From the NCBI GenBank assembly GCA_036417435.1, contig CM070907.1, positions 57,892,001-57,956,000 of the forward strand: DNA of 64,000 nt, given 5' to 3'. Of this stretch, positions 1-11,689 are shown piece after piece; the first letter of the stretch is position 1; each line of letters opens with the position of its first letter. This stretch comes from Inia geoffrensis (taxonomy: Eukaryota > Chordata > Mammalia > Artiodactyla > Iniidae). A program made the position numbers and the translations under genes. The notes under the pieces are model-generated. The model was not told the DNA's origin, searched no databases, and was given only the letters and a program-made list of their open reading frames with translations.

Positions 1-819
1 GAAAAGGCAGAATTGTGTCTCTTGGGATATGAGCCTCTCCCTTCCACCTTCTCCCACTTTCTCTCATCCCACAACCCCTAAAAAATAGGGATTTTGCTTT
101 GTAGCTTTAGGATTTCAGACTCAGTGAGGAAGGCAGCCTTAGGTTGTTTCAAACTTAGGGCATAGAGGCTAGCGCTTGGAATTGAAAGCTTGCAAGAGGT
201 CCCAACCTTGGAGAGTGAGATGTCATGAGGCTGAGGAGGAGACTTGAAACCCTTAAGGTCAAGGATTTGCACATTGTTTCCATAGGGCTCCTGAGAGCCC
301 AGGCATGACCTCTCAGGCAGAGGTGTATAGATACAGGAAGGGGTTCACACTAAGAGCAATGGTTGTAGGAGCGGCAGCAAAATATCTTCATGTTTAATGT
401 GTAGAGCCACAATTCACATTACTTTTGAAAAAAGAAATGAGCTTGGATTGTCAGCTTCTCTAAAATGGTATGAGGAACCAATACCTCCCCTGTATTACAA
501 CAGCACATAAACCTAAGTTTCCCGTAGCATCCCATGGGTGCCACCTGCTAATGTCTGAGAGCGGATTTAGCACCAGTCATGTAGGTTGGTATTGTAGCAG
601 GGTTAATTTTATATAGAGAAACACAGAACTGTAAAATGTCCTACTCTTAAATGCTGTGGAATAAAATATAATTGCTTTAAAATAGGTATACACAGCTAAA
701 ATAAATATCATGATTTTAAATTAATTAGTTATCATTTTACAATGTATTTCTCAATGTCTTCATATACATCCATTATATGGGGTTTTTTTTAAAAATTAAT
801 CTAACACTTAGTATGGTTA
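1..819. other. No recognised gene or repeat
   Basis: Unassigned sequence, AT-rich in its second half. A 64-codon minus-strand open frame at 78-272 has no recognisable motif. I see no splice, promoter or RNA-gene signal that I could defend. Confidence 0.5.
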
Positions 820-1170
820 ACTAACCTAACCTCAACTCTTAACCATTTAAATTAATTTAAATTTTTCTTTTTTATAAGCAATATTGCAATAAACATCCTT
901 GGACAGTGTTTTTGTTCACGTCCAATATTATTTCTTTGGGATAATCTCTTAAAAATGAAATTGCTGAGTTTTATAGAAAAAACACGTTGTGAGGGCTTTG
1001 ATATATATTCTCTTATTTGCTCTACCGAAAATTTGATCTAAATTAAACATGTAACAGCCCATGTTCCCATACTCTCATCAACAAAGTTTTTTTTTTTTTC
1101 TTTAGTCATTGCAAATTTTATGTGCACAATGGCTTTGTTTGTTTTTAGGTGTCATCATTCATGGCTTTGA
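820..1170 (-). mobile_element. Old L1M-type LINE fragment
   Basis: Read on the plus strand, this matches the antisense of old mammalian L1: an 'aataaacatccttgg' stretch, a 'gggataatctctta' stretch and an 'aaattgctgag' stretch in the order seen in antisense L1M copies. It is heavily diverged and has no open frame. Ends are approximate. The subfamily cannot be named by eye. Confidence 0.6.
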
Positions 1171-1632
1171 TTTTTATAAGACGACCAGTATAGACTCTCA
1201 AGGTAGTTGTATTTAAAGAGGCCGCATTTGCAGAGATCCAGTGCTTTCTGTAAATTCTTTATTTCCCCTGCCAACTATGAATGTCTTGTCTAGCTTTTCT
1301 CAGAAAGAACAGACAAGTTGGATGAAAATAATATATACAACTAGGTTAGATAATAGAACTCAGCCTCTCTCTCTTTCCAAATCAAAGCTGTCTTTCCTTG
1401 CATGATATCCTCAAAATAAAAGGCAACAAAAGACCACATCACGGGCATTGATGTTGGAGTGTGGACAGTTCAGAACAGCACAGAAAGCATACATCAAACC
1501 CCTTACCCTCCAGGGATAGACTTGACCTTTACAATAATTACAATCTTTCTCCTTGAGGTCAGCGCCTCTGTTTTTTGCAGTAATCGTGAGGATGCAATGG
1601 AAACATTTTTTTTTAACTCATTTGTTCATTTC
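1171..1632. other. No recognised feature
   Basis: Unassigned sequence. Two overlapping short plus-strand open frames start at 1459 and 1553. They share no motif with known proteins and look like chance frames. Confidence 0.45.
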
Positions 1633-1774
1633 TTTATTTAATCAAGATGTTTATACTGAGCGCTTACTTTGTGTTAGACTCTATGCTAGGTTCTTCATTT
1701 TCATAGTCATCTCTTTTAAACTTTATTTAGAAAAATCAGGTCAAGCCTATGAATGTAATATTAATAACGGTATT
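1633..1774 (-). mobile_element. MIR fragment, part 1 (split by an LTR)
   Basis: The stretch around 1650-1690 ('gagcgcttactttgtgtta') and the following decayed sequence follow the antisense MIR pattern. The match stops at the LTR that begins near 1775 and resumes at 2240, so one MIR has been split by the LTR. Confidence 0.6.
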
Positions 1775-2239
1775 ATTTCATAGGGGCTGATATAACAAAG
1801 TACCACAACCTGAGTGGTTTAAACTGCAGAAACTTACTGTCTCACAGTTCTGGAGGTTAGAGGTCCGAGGGCAAGGTACCAGCAGGATTTGTTCCTTCTG
1901 AGGGCTATGCGGGAAAACCTGTGCCAGGCCTCTCCCCTGGCTTCTGAGAGTTGGCTGGGAATCCTTGGCATTCCTTGGCTTGTAGATGCATTTCCCTGAT
2001 AACTGCCTTCATCTTCAAAGGATGTTCTCCCTGTGCTTTTGTCTGCATGCAAATTTCCCCCTTTTATAAGGACACAAGTCATTTTGGATTTGGGGTCCAT
2101 CCTGCTCCATTATGACCTCATCTTAACTGGTTACATTACAATAACTCTACCTATTTCCAAATAAGGTTGCCTTCTGAGGTGCTGGGGATTAAGACTTCAA
2201 CATACGAATCTTGGGGGCACACAACTTCAACCCAAAACA
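1775..2239 (-). mobile_element. MLT1-like MaLR solo LTR
   Basis: The plus strand shows the antisense of a MaLR-type LTR: 'tataacaaagtaccacaa', 'ctcacagttctggagg', 'ttataaggacaca' and a closing 'cccaaaaca'. Flanks carry a near-perfect 5-bp duplication (gtatt at 1770-1774, gtatc at 2240-2244), as expected for LTR integration. There is no internal retroviral sequence, so this is a solo LTR. It lies inside a MIR. The MaLR assignment is from memory of the consensus; the exact subfamily is uncertain. An 88-codon minus-strand open frame at 1834-2100 is a by-product of the LTR. Confidence 0.75.
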
Positions 2240-2330
2240 GTATCCTGTTTACAGGCATGAAAGCTGAGACTCAGAACATATGGTGTGTGTGAGGCACCCA
2301 AATTGAGTATTAGCTGTACGAAGGCCACTC
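2240..2330 (-). mobile_element. MIR fragment, part 2
   Basis: Continuation of the MIR interrupted at 1774. 'gtttacaggcatgaaagctgagactcag' corresponds to the antisense MIR core that ends in the 'gaaactgaggc' region. Confidence 0.55.
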
Positions 2331-2869
2331 TTATGGTCCATGAGACAACCAGTGTATGAAGTCATCACATTTTCCAACATACCAGTAGATCCTGCAATTT
2401 CAAAATCATAGACACCCTGATAGACCTGTGCCCGACACTGAAAATGTAGGTAAGCGTTAAAATGTCAGGGGGTTTGAAAGCCAAATGGAGTTGTTTGTTA
2501 TTAATTCTGGAAGGCGTCATGAACGACTTATGAGCAAGCGAGTGAAATAATCAGATGCATGTAACTGATGGTTAAGTATTGAATAAGGCCTATATTTCCC
2601 AGAAAAAATATAGTTTTATAGTCAGTGCCTTATCTCCCTAATCCTCTTTATCATTATGCTTTAGCTTATATTAGGGTATAACTCCCTTGCTGACAGGTGT
2701 CACAGCTGAGGTTAGTGGTAAAGCCAGGGACAGAACCTAAGACTTCTGACTCCTAGGATGTTTACCTTTCTCCTATACTTTATTGCAACTCTCTGATTCT
2801 CTGCCACCAAGAGGATGTCTAACAATTCAGTCCTATTCTGACACTACCAGGGGCTAGCATCAGACTCCT
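2331..2869. other. Mostly unassigned; short MIR-like tail at about 2690-2760
   Basis: No gene seen. The part near 2690-2760 ('cacagctgaggttagtgg', then 'ttctgactccta') resembles the end of an antisense MIR. The rest is unassigned. Confidence 0.4.
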
Positions 2870-3440
2870 CACACTTAAGGGCTCCATTCTATAAGACTTC
2901 ACATGCCAGTCACAAGGTCTGGGTCCCCAGGCTACCCACACTTCTGTCTAGCTTGGCTACAAATCTGGGGCTCTCACTACTTTCACTCTGATTAAATAAT
3001 TGCTAAAATGACTCAGAGAACTCAAGAAAACATTGTAGTTATGTTCACTGGTCTATTATAAAGGAAATAACTCAGGACCAGTTAAATGGAAGAGATGCAT
3101 AGGCAAGGAATGGGCAGATTTGGTGTCCGTGGAGCTTTGATGCCTTTTGTGCTCATACCTCCCTTCCAGCACCTCAATGTACTCACCAACCCAGAAGCTC
3201 ACTGAACTTCATTGCTCATGAGTTTTTGTAACCTAATCTCCAAGCCTTTCCCAACCTTAGAGGTCTGAGGGGGGAAGGAAGCTGAGAGTTCTCATTCTAT
3301 AATCCTGTGTTTGGTCTTTCTGATGACCAGCCAACATCCTGAAGCTCTCTGGCGGCCTTGCCCTGACACCCTGAGTCATCTCATTAACACTGATGTTCCA
3401 AAGGGGCTCTTTATGAGTAACAAAAAACACTCCTAACATT
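2870..3440 (-). mobile_element. Probable ancient LTR-like repeat
   Basis: Ordered motifs such as 'gactcagagaactcaagaaa', 'ttataaaggaaataactca', 'tggaagagatgcatagg', 'caccaacccagaagctc' and 'tggtctttctgatgacc' recall a widespread mammalian LTR repeat read in antisense. I cannot name the family with confidence. No coding potential beyond a 60-codon frame at 3257-3439. Confidence 0.45.
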
Positions 3441-4043
3441 CAAGAAATTCCAAGGGTTTTAAGATCTCTGTACTAGGAAACAGAGACAGAGCCAATATAT
3501 ATCTTTATTATATGACAGCAGTGCTAGAATGATTAAATATATATTATTATTATTTAAATCAAAAGCATTTTTACCTCACATTTATTCTTTGGCTCATCCT
3601 GGGCATATCCATGTCTCCAAATTAAGAGGAAAAAAAGACTGTGAGGTCTTTAAAAGATGCTTTAAAAAATATTGCTTATTAAATAGCTATTATGTGCCAG
3701 AAAATGTACAAAGTATTGGAAATAACAAGTAATGTGTTCTGAGAATGGCAATTAATAATTCCAGGTTGTTTGGTTTCCCAGATACATTTCTTGAGTCTTC
3801 GGTCTCAGGCAAAAAAAAAAAAAAGCAAACAAACAAAAACAGTCATTTTAGATCTGTCCATAACTTTACAGTTTACCTGTCATAACCTTTATCCCATTTG
3901 AACTTCTACCCTGGCTGATCTCCCTCCTGGGGTGTAGACCTTTATCTCTTTGGGCTTATAGAACCTATTGGCCTTAGTCGACTTTGTGGAATGTAGACTT
4001 GCATTCTTAGTGGTCTCAACATTAAAAAAAAAAAAAGCAAATA
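3441..4043. other. Unassigned, AT-rich
   Basis: No gene seen. A short L2/MIR-like stretch lies near 3655-3735 ('ctattatgtgccag'). An A-rich tract lies at about 3811-3824 and the A-rich insertion site of the next SINE at 4024-4036. Confidence 0.4.
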
Positions 4044-4258
4044 GGGGTTTCCCTGGTGGCGCAGTGGTTGAGAGTCCGCCTGCCGATGCAGGGGACACGG
4101 GTTCGTGCCCCGGTCCGGGAAGATCCCACATGCCACGGAGCGGCTGGGCCCATGAGCCATAGCCGCTGAGCCTGCACATCCGGAGCCTGTGCTCCGCAAT
4201 GGGAGAGGCCACAACAGTGAGAGGCCCGCGTACCGCAAAAAAAAAAAAAAAAAAAAAA
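4044..4258 (+). mobile_element. CHR-type tRNA-derived SINE
   Basis: About 193 bp of body plus a 22-A tail. It carries the pol III internal promoter: an A box at about 4057-4067 ('tggcgcagtgg') and a B box at 4100-4110 ('ggttcgtgccc'). The body ends in 'gcccgcgtaccgc'. Flanking A-rich direct repeats ('aaaaaagcaaata') end at 4043 and 4265, consistent with L1-driven insertion. The sequence is close to the family form, so the copy is fairly young. This SINE family is the strongest pointer to a cetacean. It does not encode a protein; overlapping open frames on both strands are by-products. Confidence 0.93.
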
Positions 4259-4265
4259 GCAAATA

Positions 4266-6389
4266 AAGAAATACAAACAAAACAAAAACATCTTTTTTGT
4301 TTTCCAAGATGTAGGTGGCTCCCATGGATCTCCCTCTGCATGATTTCGCCTGCCTTACTGAATCTTCCAGTCGTTACCTTCCTTCTCACCCACCTCCAAA
4401 ATCTAGGCATGCTCCCAGCTCTGCTTTGTTGTGGACAGCTACAGTAGTATTGTGTCACAGTAGTAACAAAGAGTGAACAAAGTCCTGCAATTGTACTTAT
4501 TATTATTAGAATCAAGAAAATCATCACCCTTGTTCATATGACCAGCCACCCATGGCCAAAGGCAGCCCAGAGAAGCAAAGTAACAACAGCTCCATAGGAC
4601 AAATACATGCTGTAATTAAACGAACCACAATGTTCCTTGGCATAAACCACATCAATTCTGATGGGTTCTTACTGGCTCCTAGTGAGGTACATAACAACAT
4701 TGAGATGTCAGAACACTTCATGATGATGGGAAATTTGATCTTCAGGACCGGCTGGAATACATTCAGAGGGGATAAACTAGGTCTTAAAGGAACCCAAAAC
4801 CATGTCACATACAGAATGCTTAGCTTATAGGAAAGACATGGGGGGGGGGGGCGCGGAATCAGATCTCTTTTTTACCAGAAGGGCTATATAGGTAGTAGGT
4901 AGAGGTGAGAGAAAGAGACAGATAATTTTCTGTTGTTCAGAGATGCCCAGAGATGATCCTGGGTGTACTGTTGGGTGATGAGTTCCCTGTCCTAGACACA
5001 TTCAGTGACAGACTGGAAGAACTTTTGAAAGGAATGTGGTTGAGGAGATCCAAAACAAGATGGGCTTTTGGCCTTTGCAACCTTGAATCTCTCTTTGATT
5101 CTTGAGATTCTGCATTTCCAATGTCCCCTCATCTACCTCTAATCCCAGCTGCATGCACACACAAAAAAACTGTAAAAAAAACAAAAAAAGAAAAAGTCAC
5201 ATGGAGAACATTATGTCTCTAAATTCCATGTGACATAGATAGGCTCACCCTTTTGACCCTGCTGTCTCCTTCTGGTCTCACTAAGCCCTGTGTCTCCAGG
5301 ACAGTAGGTCCCAAAGAATGTTCAGTGTGGCTTGCTTGGAACATGCCAGGCATCGGGCAGCTCTGATGCAACTGAGGTACAAGACTCTTGCTTCCTTGCT
5401 CCATCAATCACCAGCTTCTCTATTATGGGGAAAAGTATACTAGAGAAATGAAAATGGAAATACATAGTGAAAACAGAGAGGAGAACAAATTGTCCAACCA
5501 TCTGACTGATGGCTTGTAACATTCCAGCCTCTCTGGAAGACCAGAAAAAAAAACTGGCAGAGAGGACTCTTTTCTGGGAAGGGCAGTAGTTACTTCAATA
5601 AGCTGAATTTAGGAAAGCAGATTACTATTTCTGAGAGACTGTGATAATCACACAAATCATTCTTGCAAAAAAAAAACAATCCACGCTATAAAATTCTCCA
5701 AAGTCAGTGGTCATCCATCTGGGATAATTCCAGATTTTCTCTGACACGTGAAAACCCTGTAGATAAAGAGGTGACAAACCCAACATTCCCATGTGACTAA
5801 TGCCCTGAAATATGGCTGGCTATTCCCACAGGTCTTGGTATCACTCAGTGTCTCAATCAAAGATAATGTGCTGACTAACTGCTTCAATTACAGTTCTGTC
5901 TGCCCAAGGAAAGCATGAGACAGGCTAGCATTTCACCCCCTCTTCACTTCTAGTCTGAGTTATCATAGAATTATTTGATGAACTTAAAGTTCAGTAGAAT
6001 TCATAAATGACCAAGTGCTAACTCTACTCTGTGTTAGGGCTATAGGATTACAGAGATGAAACTGGACAAAATGCTTTCCTTCCAGAAGGCCAATGCAGTC
6101 CAAGAGAAAGATGTAGAGAGAGAATATTCTAAAATAAGGTCACACATGCTAAGCCTGGGCAGGGTGATGTAGAAGTGTGGGGAAGGTTACTGACACCAGC
6201 CTGGAGCTTGAAAAAATATTTCCTACTGAAGGATGCAATGGATAGGTAGAGATAACTCATAGATATTCTTGTTCATGGAAACTGACAGTTACTTCCACTA
6301 CCTGTCTGTTGACAGCAACTTTCTATGTCCACCACTTCTCTAATGTCAGCATAAATTATGTGAATGTGTACGTGTGTTTGTGTGTGTGT
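4266..6389. other. Long stretch without a recognised gene
   Basis: No exon or RNA gene that I can support. The interval at 4524-4830 is open on both strands (94 and 92 codons) but has no recognisable domain. A run of 12 G lies at 4840-4851. A weak L2-like antisense stretch lies near 5995-6110. A short TG tract lies at about 6377-6392. Small open frames around 5000-5520 are unremarkable. Confidence 0.45.
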
Positions 6390-6392
6390 GTG

Positions 6393-6510
6393 TTGTCCTT
6401 ACAGATTTGACAGATAAAGAAACTAAAATTCAGTGACTTTCAATGACTTGCCCATAACAACACTGGGGCCAGGACTTGAGTCTAGAACAGCTGATAATAA
6501 ATTTAGGAGT
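6393..6510 (-). mobile_element. MIR fragment
   Basis: 'cagataaagaaactaaaattcag', then 'atgacttgccca' and 'ccaggacttgagtctag' follow the antisense MIR core in order. Diverged, with approximate ends. Confidence 0.6.
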
Positions 6511-7539
6511 CTACATCAAAACCATCTATGGGCTATGCACTGGTTTTTGTTCCATTTTCTTCTCATGAATGATTGTTCTATCCTCTGTAGTCTGAAAGTC
6601 AGTCTTGTGAACTACAAAGAAAGCAGCAGCTCTCCTGTAGAAATATCCCAGGAAATGTGTTCCACTGATTCCAGGACACTTGCATGGTGTGCCAATAAGT
6701 GACCCACCAGTCAGCTCTTCTGTTTCTCCATTTGTGAAATGAAAATTATCTGTCTGACCCATTTCTCACCACTGCTCAGCATCAGAGACCTCCAGTCTCT
6801 CGGAGTTGCTGCATGCCCTTCATTCCACCTGGTTACCTTAGTCATCATTCATGTTTCTTTCTTCTCCTCCTTTGGAAAGAATTAGCCATTATTCCAGAGC
6901 CCCAGTCCCTTTCCTGTCAGCCCTTATTATATTTTTCTATATCTTCCACTAGTAGGGACTACATCCACCATTTTCACACTGTGTCCCTGGTGGACAGCCC
7001 TGTGCCTGACATGTAGGTATGGATAGTTTATTGAGTAGTCCTGTCTTGAGAAGAAACTGTTATGTATTTTAAGGTAAAATTGCAGCACAAATGCGACTTT
7101 TACATTTCTAATTCATCTAATATTAACACATTTTATCTGGGCGGGCACTCTGTACGTTAGCATTAAAAATCTCTTCACTCTTTTGCCTGGAACCGACATG
7201 CTATTTCCTCTGGCCTCTACCCTGGCTTGTCTTTTCTATCACTTCTGCTTTTATTCTCAGAGCACTCTCTTGCCTATTACCTCTTCTGAGCCTGAGATGT
7301 ACCATTTCCATTAAATTCTGCCAGTGACAAATAGATATTCTAGGACTTTCAGAGCATGACAGGTATTTTGGATGGAGATATAACATGTGCTCAGATAACA
7401 AAAGCCTGTTTTTCTTTCTCTCTCAAACCACAGCTCTGAATGATGCTCTCACATAAAAGGGCCAACTCAGGAAAGACAGACATGTCTGAACTCTTCTTGC
7501 CATCATAAGGTTCAATTGTACCAGCCCAGCATCATAAAA
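6511..7539. other. Unassigned; short L2-like piece near 6940-7015
   Basis: No gene seen. 'cctgtgcctgacatgtagg' near 7000 resembles the 3' end of an L2 element in plus orientation. Several 60-90 codon frames are present on both strands without motifs. Confidence 0.4.
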
Positions 7540-7690
7540 TCTTCTCCTGGTGATAAGAGCTTGGGCTCCAAACCAGGTGGACCTGGGCCCTAATCTTGGC
7601 CCTACCATGTGCTAGTATGACTTCTTGAATCTCTCTGGGACTCAGTTCAACCTCACCATGGTTGTTGTGAGTTAAATACAGGAATATATA
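7540..7690 (+). mobile_element. MIR fragment
   Basis: Plus-oriented MIR: 'taagagcttgggctccaaacc' region, then 'tctctgggactcagtt' and 'ggttgttgtgagttaaat'. Order and spacing fit the MIR core. Confidence 0.7.
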
Positions 7691-7764
7691 TATATACTCA
7701 GAAAGCTTGACACATATAAGATGCTCAAACAAATATGTGCCTCTTGATTTCTCTCTCTCTTTCA

Positions 7765-7766
<2 letters not shown>

Positions 7767-7812
<46 letters not shown>
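7767..7812. repeat. (CA)23 microsatellite
   Basis: 46 bp of uninterrupted CA repeats, preceded by a short CT run and followed by a (CATT)n stretch to about 7830. Likely length-variable between individuals. Confidence 0.98.
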
Positions 7813-7813
<1 letters not shown>

Positions 7814-7830
7814 TCATTCATTCACTCATT

Positions 7831-8057
7831 AGCCTACAGTTGTTTGGTGCCGAAAATTCCTGTGATAAATGGCAGTTATGCATATAGGAAAATATTCATT
7901 CCTCCAGAGGTAGCAAGTTATGTTACTTTTCTTCTCAGAGTCCCAGCCATTTTTCTCCTTCATTAATGACAAATAATTTCATAAAAGATGTGTGGTTTGT
8001 CATGAATGCCTTACCTTTTGGCACTTCCCTTCTTCTTCTCCATCTGCCCCACCTTAG
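7831..8057. other. Unassigned
   Basis: Nothing recognised between the CA repeat and the L2-like segment. Confidence 0.4.
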
Positions 8058-8640
8058 GGTCCAATAAGCAATGTTTACTGAGCCCTTATTGTACGCTAAG
8101 AACCATGCCCTGGAGTGTATGATGAACAGGAAGACATCATCCTGTCCCTCAAGTGACTTGGAGTCTTCTTGAGGAAACAGCTACACACACAGAATTCCAT
8201 TGTACACTGTGCTAGCAAGGAAATACTGGAGTGGGGAAAGCCTGGAGTCAGGGATGCCAGTACGAAGCCTCTTGGGAAAGTTAAGATATGAGATGGTCTG
8301 AGCAAAAGTAATGTGCATGGATAAAGGATATTAGGTCCCACAGTGATTCCTGAGATGGGTGACTGCGGATAAGGAGGGATGTACAGATGAGTCCCTGAAT
8401 GCCAGCTCAGGTGGCACTGTGAATGAAGATATGTCCAATCAAGAGTGTAAACTTGAGAGGAGCAGCAGGTTGGGGTGACCGTGATGAAGCCAGGCTTAGA
8501 TTCCTGGCATTGAAGGCTCTTGAAATTCAAGTGGAGCTGTCCAGCAGGCAGTTTGAGATTATAGTTTTGAACTCTAGGAATCGCAGTGCCAGGGGTGAGT
8601 TAATGCTCATAAAGGATGTGCTGAACGAATAGTTGAAATC
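8058..8640 (-). mobile_element. L2-like LINE fragment
   Basis: 'gtttactgagcccttattgt', then 'gaccatgccctgg'-like sequence followed by an insertion/deletion-rich stretch, matches the antisense of an L2 3' region. The later part (8400-8640) with 'gtggagctgtccagcaggca' resembles an upstream L2 portion. A 144-codon minus-strand open frame at 8096-8530 lies inside it and carries no recognised domain, so I treat it as chance or remnant. Confidence 0.5.
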
Positions 8641-9099
8641 ATGTTAAAATACAATGTTCCTGCTTTTGAAAACATGAGCTTCATCTTCTGTAACAGACAC
8701 ATGGTAATGCTCACCCCTGAATGCAGTACCTAAGTGCACTATTTTCTGGGTATATTTAAGATCAGTCTCTTTATCTAGACTATCCAGGGCATGGGTACTT
8801 AACAGAAATGAGCATTTCTCCTATCACTGAGAACATGGATCAGAAGAAACATGTTAAAGTATAATGAAATAGAATAAGATAGAACTGCAGAGGTGAGAGG
8901 GCTGTTACATTATTTCATCCAATTCTGGAGTTTTTTGACAAACCCTCCAAAATTTGGCTCAGTCATTACCTCCATTTTAAGGCCTTATGTTACATGACTT
9001 TTCTTACCTTCAATTCTCCCCAGTCCACACCCACTCCTAAAAGAGACACACATGTTTTCTTCTATGTGATTTCTGTACTCGGCATGGACTTAGAACCAG
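8641..9099. other. Unassigned
   Basis: No gene or clear repeat recognised. Confidence 0.4.
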
Positions 9100-9215
9100 A
9101 AAGATCCTGGACCTGCCACGTTTTAGTTGTATAACCTTCGCAAAGCACTTAAGGTCTCGGAGCAATAATATTTCCTAACAATATAATGTATGTGATACTG
9201 CTAATACTTAAAATA
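9100..9215 (+). mobile_element. MIR fragment
   Basis: 'ctgccacgttttagttgtataacct' region followed by 'caaagcacttaaggtctcgg' follows the plus MIR order (last tract before the A-rich end). Diverged. Confidence 0.5.
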
Positions 9216-9394
9216 AATGTCATTAGAATGGATAAATTTAATTTAATGGGGATATTATAAGAAAGACAACACTCTGAAAGCAGGGGCTCCATAACAACTA
9301 GTGTATCACAACAGGTGTGTCTGTTATTGTATCCATCTCAATCTTTTGTGCTTTACTCTCGCCTTCTGTCTCCCTCTGCAGCATGAACTCCTCA

Positions 9395-9475
9395 TGAACA
9401 ATCCTATTTATTTACCTCTGTGTTCATAGTGTTTGGTACTTAGTAGGTGTTCAGTAAATATTCACTGAACTGGGC
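9395..9475 (+). mobile_element. L2 3' end fragment
   Basis: 'ttggtacttagtaggtgttc' followed by 'agtaaatattcactgaac' is the typical L2 3' terminus in plus orientation. Confidence 0.7.
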
Positions 9476-10979
9476 CAGTGAGGAAGGGCTACAAGTCCTT
9501 GGTCTGGCTGTCTTTATTCTTAAGGTTCACAGTGCTAGGTTAGAGGGGATGAACCAAACAAAACAGGTGGAAGGGGAGGGAGAGGGAGAGAGGGAGAGAG
9601 GGAGAGGGCACCAATGGAACTCATTAAAAAAGAGACTGTTCAAGGGCATCCTCATCAGGTCATCCGCGAACTCTGTGGCTTGCACATCACATCCTGCCCT
9701 TCCCCCTCCCCAGCCATCAGGCAAAGCTTGCTTATTCCACAGCACTGCGTGCCTCCTCATTCCACAATTTAATGATCCATCTCACCAGCCTGGCCTCTCT
9801 TTCTCCAATTCTCCCTGCTCTTGCCACCTTCTCCTTTGAGCTCCTGGTCACACTTTATATCACATAATTACAGCTCAGGTTGACTTCTCAGTTCCCAGAA
9901 CGCAGAGGTTACTCTTTTAATTGCAGTGAATTCTTTTAAGTCCCTGCTTATTTTTAATTATGAATGCCTGCAGCTGGCCTGACACAGTGTAACTTTCTGC
10001 TCCAAAGAAAGAAAACAAGCCCAAGAAGCAGAGAACAGGAATCCCATTTTTATGCAAATTGCCTCAATGGCAAAGAAATATGGGAAAAGAGACTCATTCC
10101 TGCATTCCTGAGAGGTGACACTGGCCTTTGAAAATGTCCAACTCCACAGTTAGAAGAGATTTAGATAAAACTGGCTCATTATACCATAGTTTCAGGCCCT
10201 ATAAACATATGAGCTACTCAATTCCCTTGCCTGTTTATGGCTCATTTCTGATATTTTGATTGGCAGGATGGGCCTTAAGTAACAATTTCATTACAAAAAA
10301 AAAAAATTCTGCCTTCAGGAAACCAAATGGCTCAGGCTAAGACAGTATCCTTCCTTTCTATAAAAAGCACCAGTTGCTACTATCCACGTATGAGAATCTT
10401 GTCTTCCCACCTGTCCCTATGGTTGCTGCAGGCTGATTTTACTTCCTTTACTTCCTGTGTGCCTGGTACAGCACTGAACACCACAAATATAATTTTATTA
10501 TGATTATTTAATAATTGTTTTTAAGGATTAACATTAATTAAAATAGTATTACGTTAAATGAATTCATTATTTATTATTATAAGCCAACAGTTAGTTAGTC
10601 AACACAAGCCTGCCGAGTATCTTAAGTGTACCCCTGCCATATTCCCTATTGTTGAGATCCAGAAGCTCAAGGCTCTTCCAAGATAGGTAACGTCATCTTT
10701 GCGGCTTCTGTGATCTAGGTGACGTCTCTTGCCTCTCTCTCTCCCTCCCTCCCTCTGATGCTGTGAGGCATCCTGAGGGTTGTGAGGGTGAGAAGGGAGG
10801 AAGGACATCTCATCCTGACCTAGTGCTTACCTGGGCCAGGGAGTATACTGAGTGATTTATTCCTAGTCTTTCATTTAAATCTGAAATGACCTTATTTTTT
10901 TTAAAAAAAAAATACCACTAGGTATTTTCAGAGAAAAAAAATGAGGCTCAAAGAATTTAGGTTACTTGAAAAACCACTG
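9476..10979. other. Unassigned; GA-rich and CT-rich patches
   Basis: No gene seen. A GGGAGA-rich tract lies at about 9571-9608 and a (CTCC)n-like tract at about 10730-10755. The 130-codon plus-strand frame at 9447-9839 runs through the L2 end and the GA tract and has no domain. An A tract lies near 10294-10305. Confidence 0.45.
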
Positions 10980-11330
10980 TTTGGGTTTGGGTTCCCCAGA
11001 AGCAGATGCTGAGACAAGGAATCGATTACAAGATTAGTTGGGAGAAAACACCTGTAGAAATGGAGAAGTGAGACAAGGAAGGGAGGCATCCGATGAAGAC
11101 CGCTTTATCAAGCCAGCTGTCACCATGGTTCACTGGGACCCACTGGAGCTCAACCCAACAGTGAAACTCTCGTTTCACTGGCTTGTCCCACCTGAGGGAT
11201 AAGGAAGCTGGGGTGTCATTCACAAACCTCTATCAGCCATTGCTTAAGGGTTGCTCCCAGACATGTTAGTTTTCTGCCCCTTCCGGTCTGCCAAAAGCCT
11301 GGGCAGAGTGGTCCTTTTTCAATTCTTTAG
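10980..11330. repeat. Candidate old interspersed repeat, family not named
   Basis: 'gggttccccagaagcagatg' followed by 'gagacaagga', 'gagaagtgagacaaggaagg' and 'gtcttaagggttgc'-like parts resembles a recurring mammalian repeat that I remember but cannot name. No coding potential. Confidence 0.35.
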
Positions 11331-11689
11331 AGAAAACCATCTTCCAAGGAAATGCACATATAGGCAGCTGGATCTAGAGGTTGCCCACTGAAGTGGTAGG
11401 GCCTAAAAGATATACGGAAAGGAGGGACCACCAGGGTCTGCTACAGCCACCTACCTAGCTCACAAGGACCAGAAGAAGAATTCAAACCCAGGGTTACCTG
11501 GCTCCAAAGCCTACAGTGACTCTACTATAGCGTACAATACCATATGCCTATAGAAAGGTCTGGAATAAGCGTAACTGGGAGGATGTTTGTCAGTCTGTAA
11601 CTAGGATCTATATCATGCATATGGAGCAAAGTATTAAAATTGCCAAATGTTCAGTACACACCCTGAGTCATAACCTGGTAAAGATGGGT
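11331..11689. other. Unassigned; MIR-like piece near 11465-11540
   Basis: The part with 'attcaaacccagggttac' and 'ctccaaagcctacagtgac' is MIR-like in antisense. Nothing else recognised. Confidence 0.4.

Noticed and set aside
4057..4110. tRNA gene from the A and B boxes
   Set aside because: The boxes belong to a SINE; there is no complete cloverleaf.
3889..4527. 212-codon minus-strand open frame (longest in the window)
   Set aside because: Most of it is the antisense of the CHR SINE and its A tails, giving poly-F stretches.
7767..7830. CRISPR-like or other spaced repeat
   Set aside because: It is a simple dinucleotide and tetranucleotide microsatellite without spacers.
9447..9839. 130-codon plus-strand open frame
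   Set aside because: It begins in an L2 3' end and runs through a GGGAGA tract; no domain.
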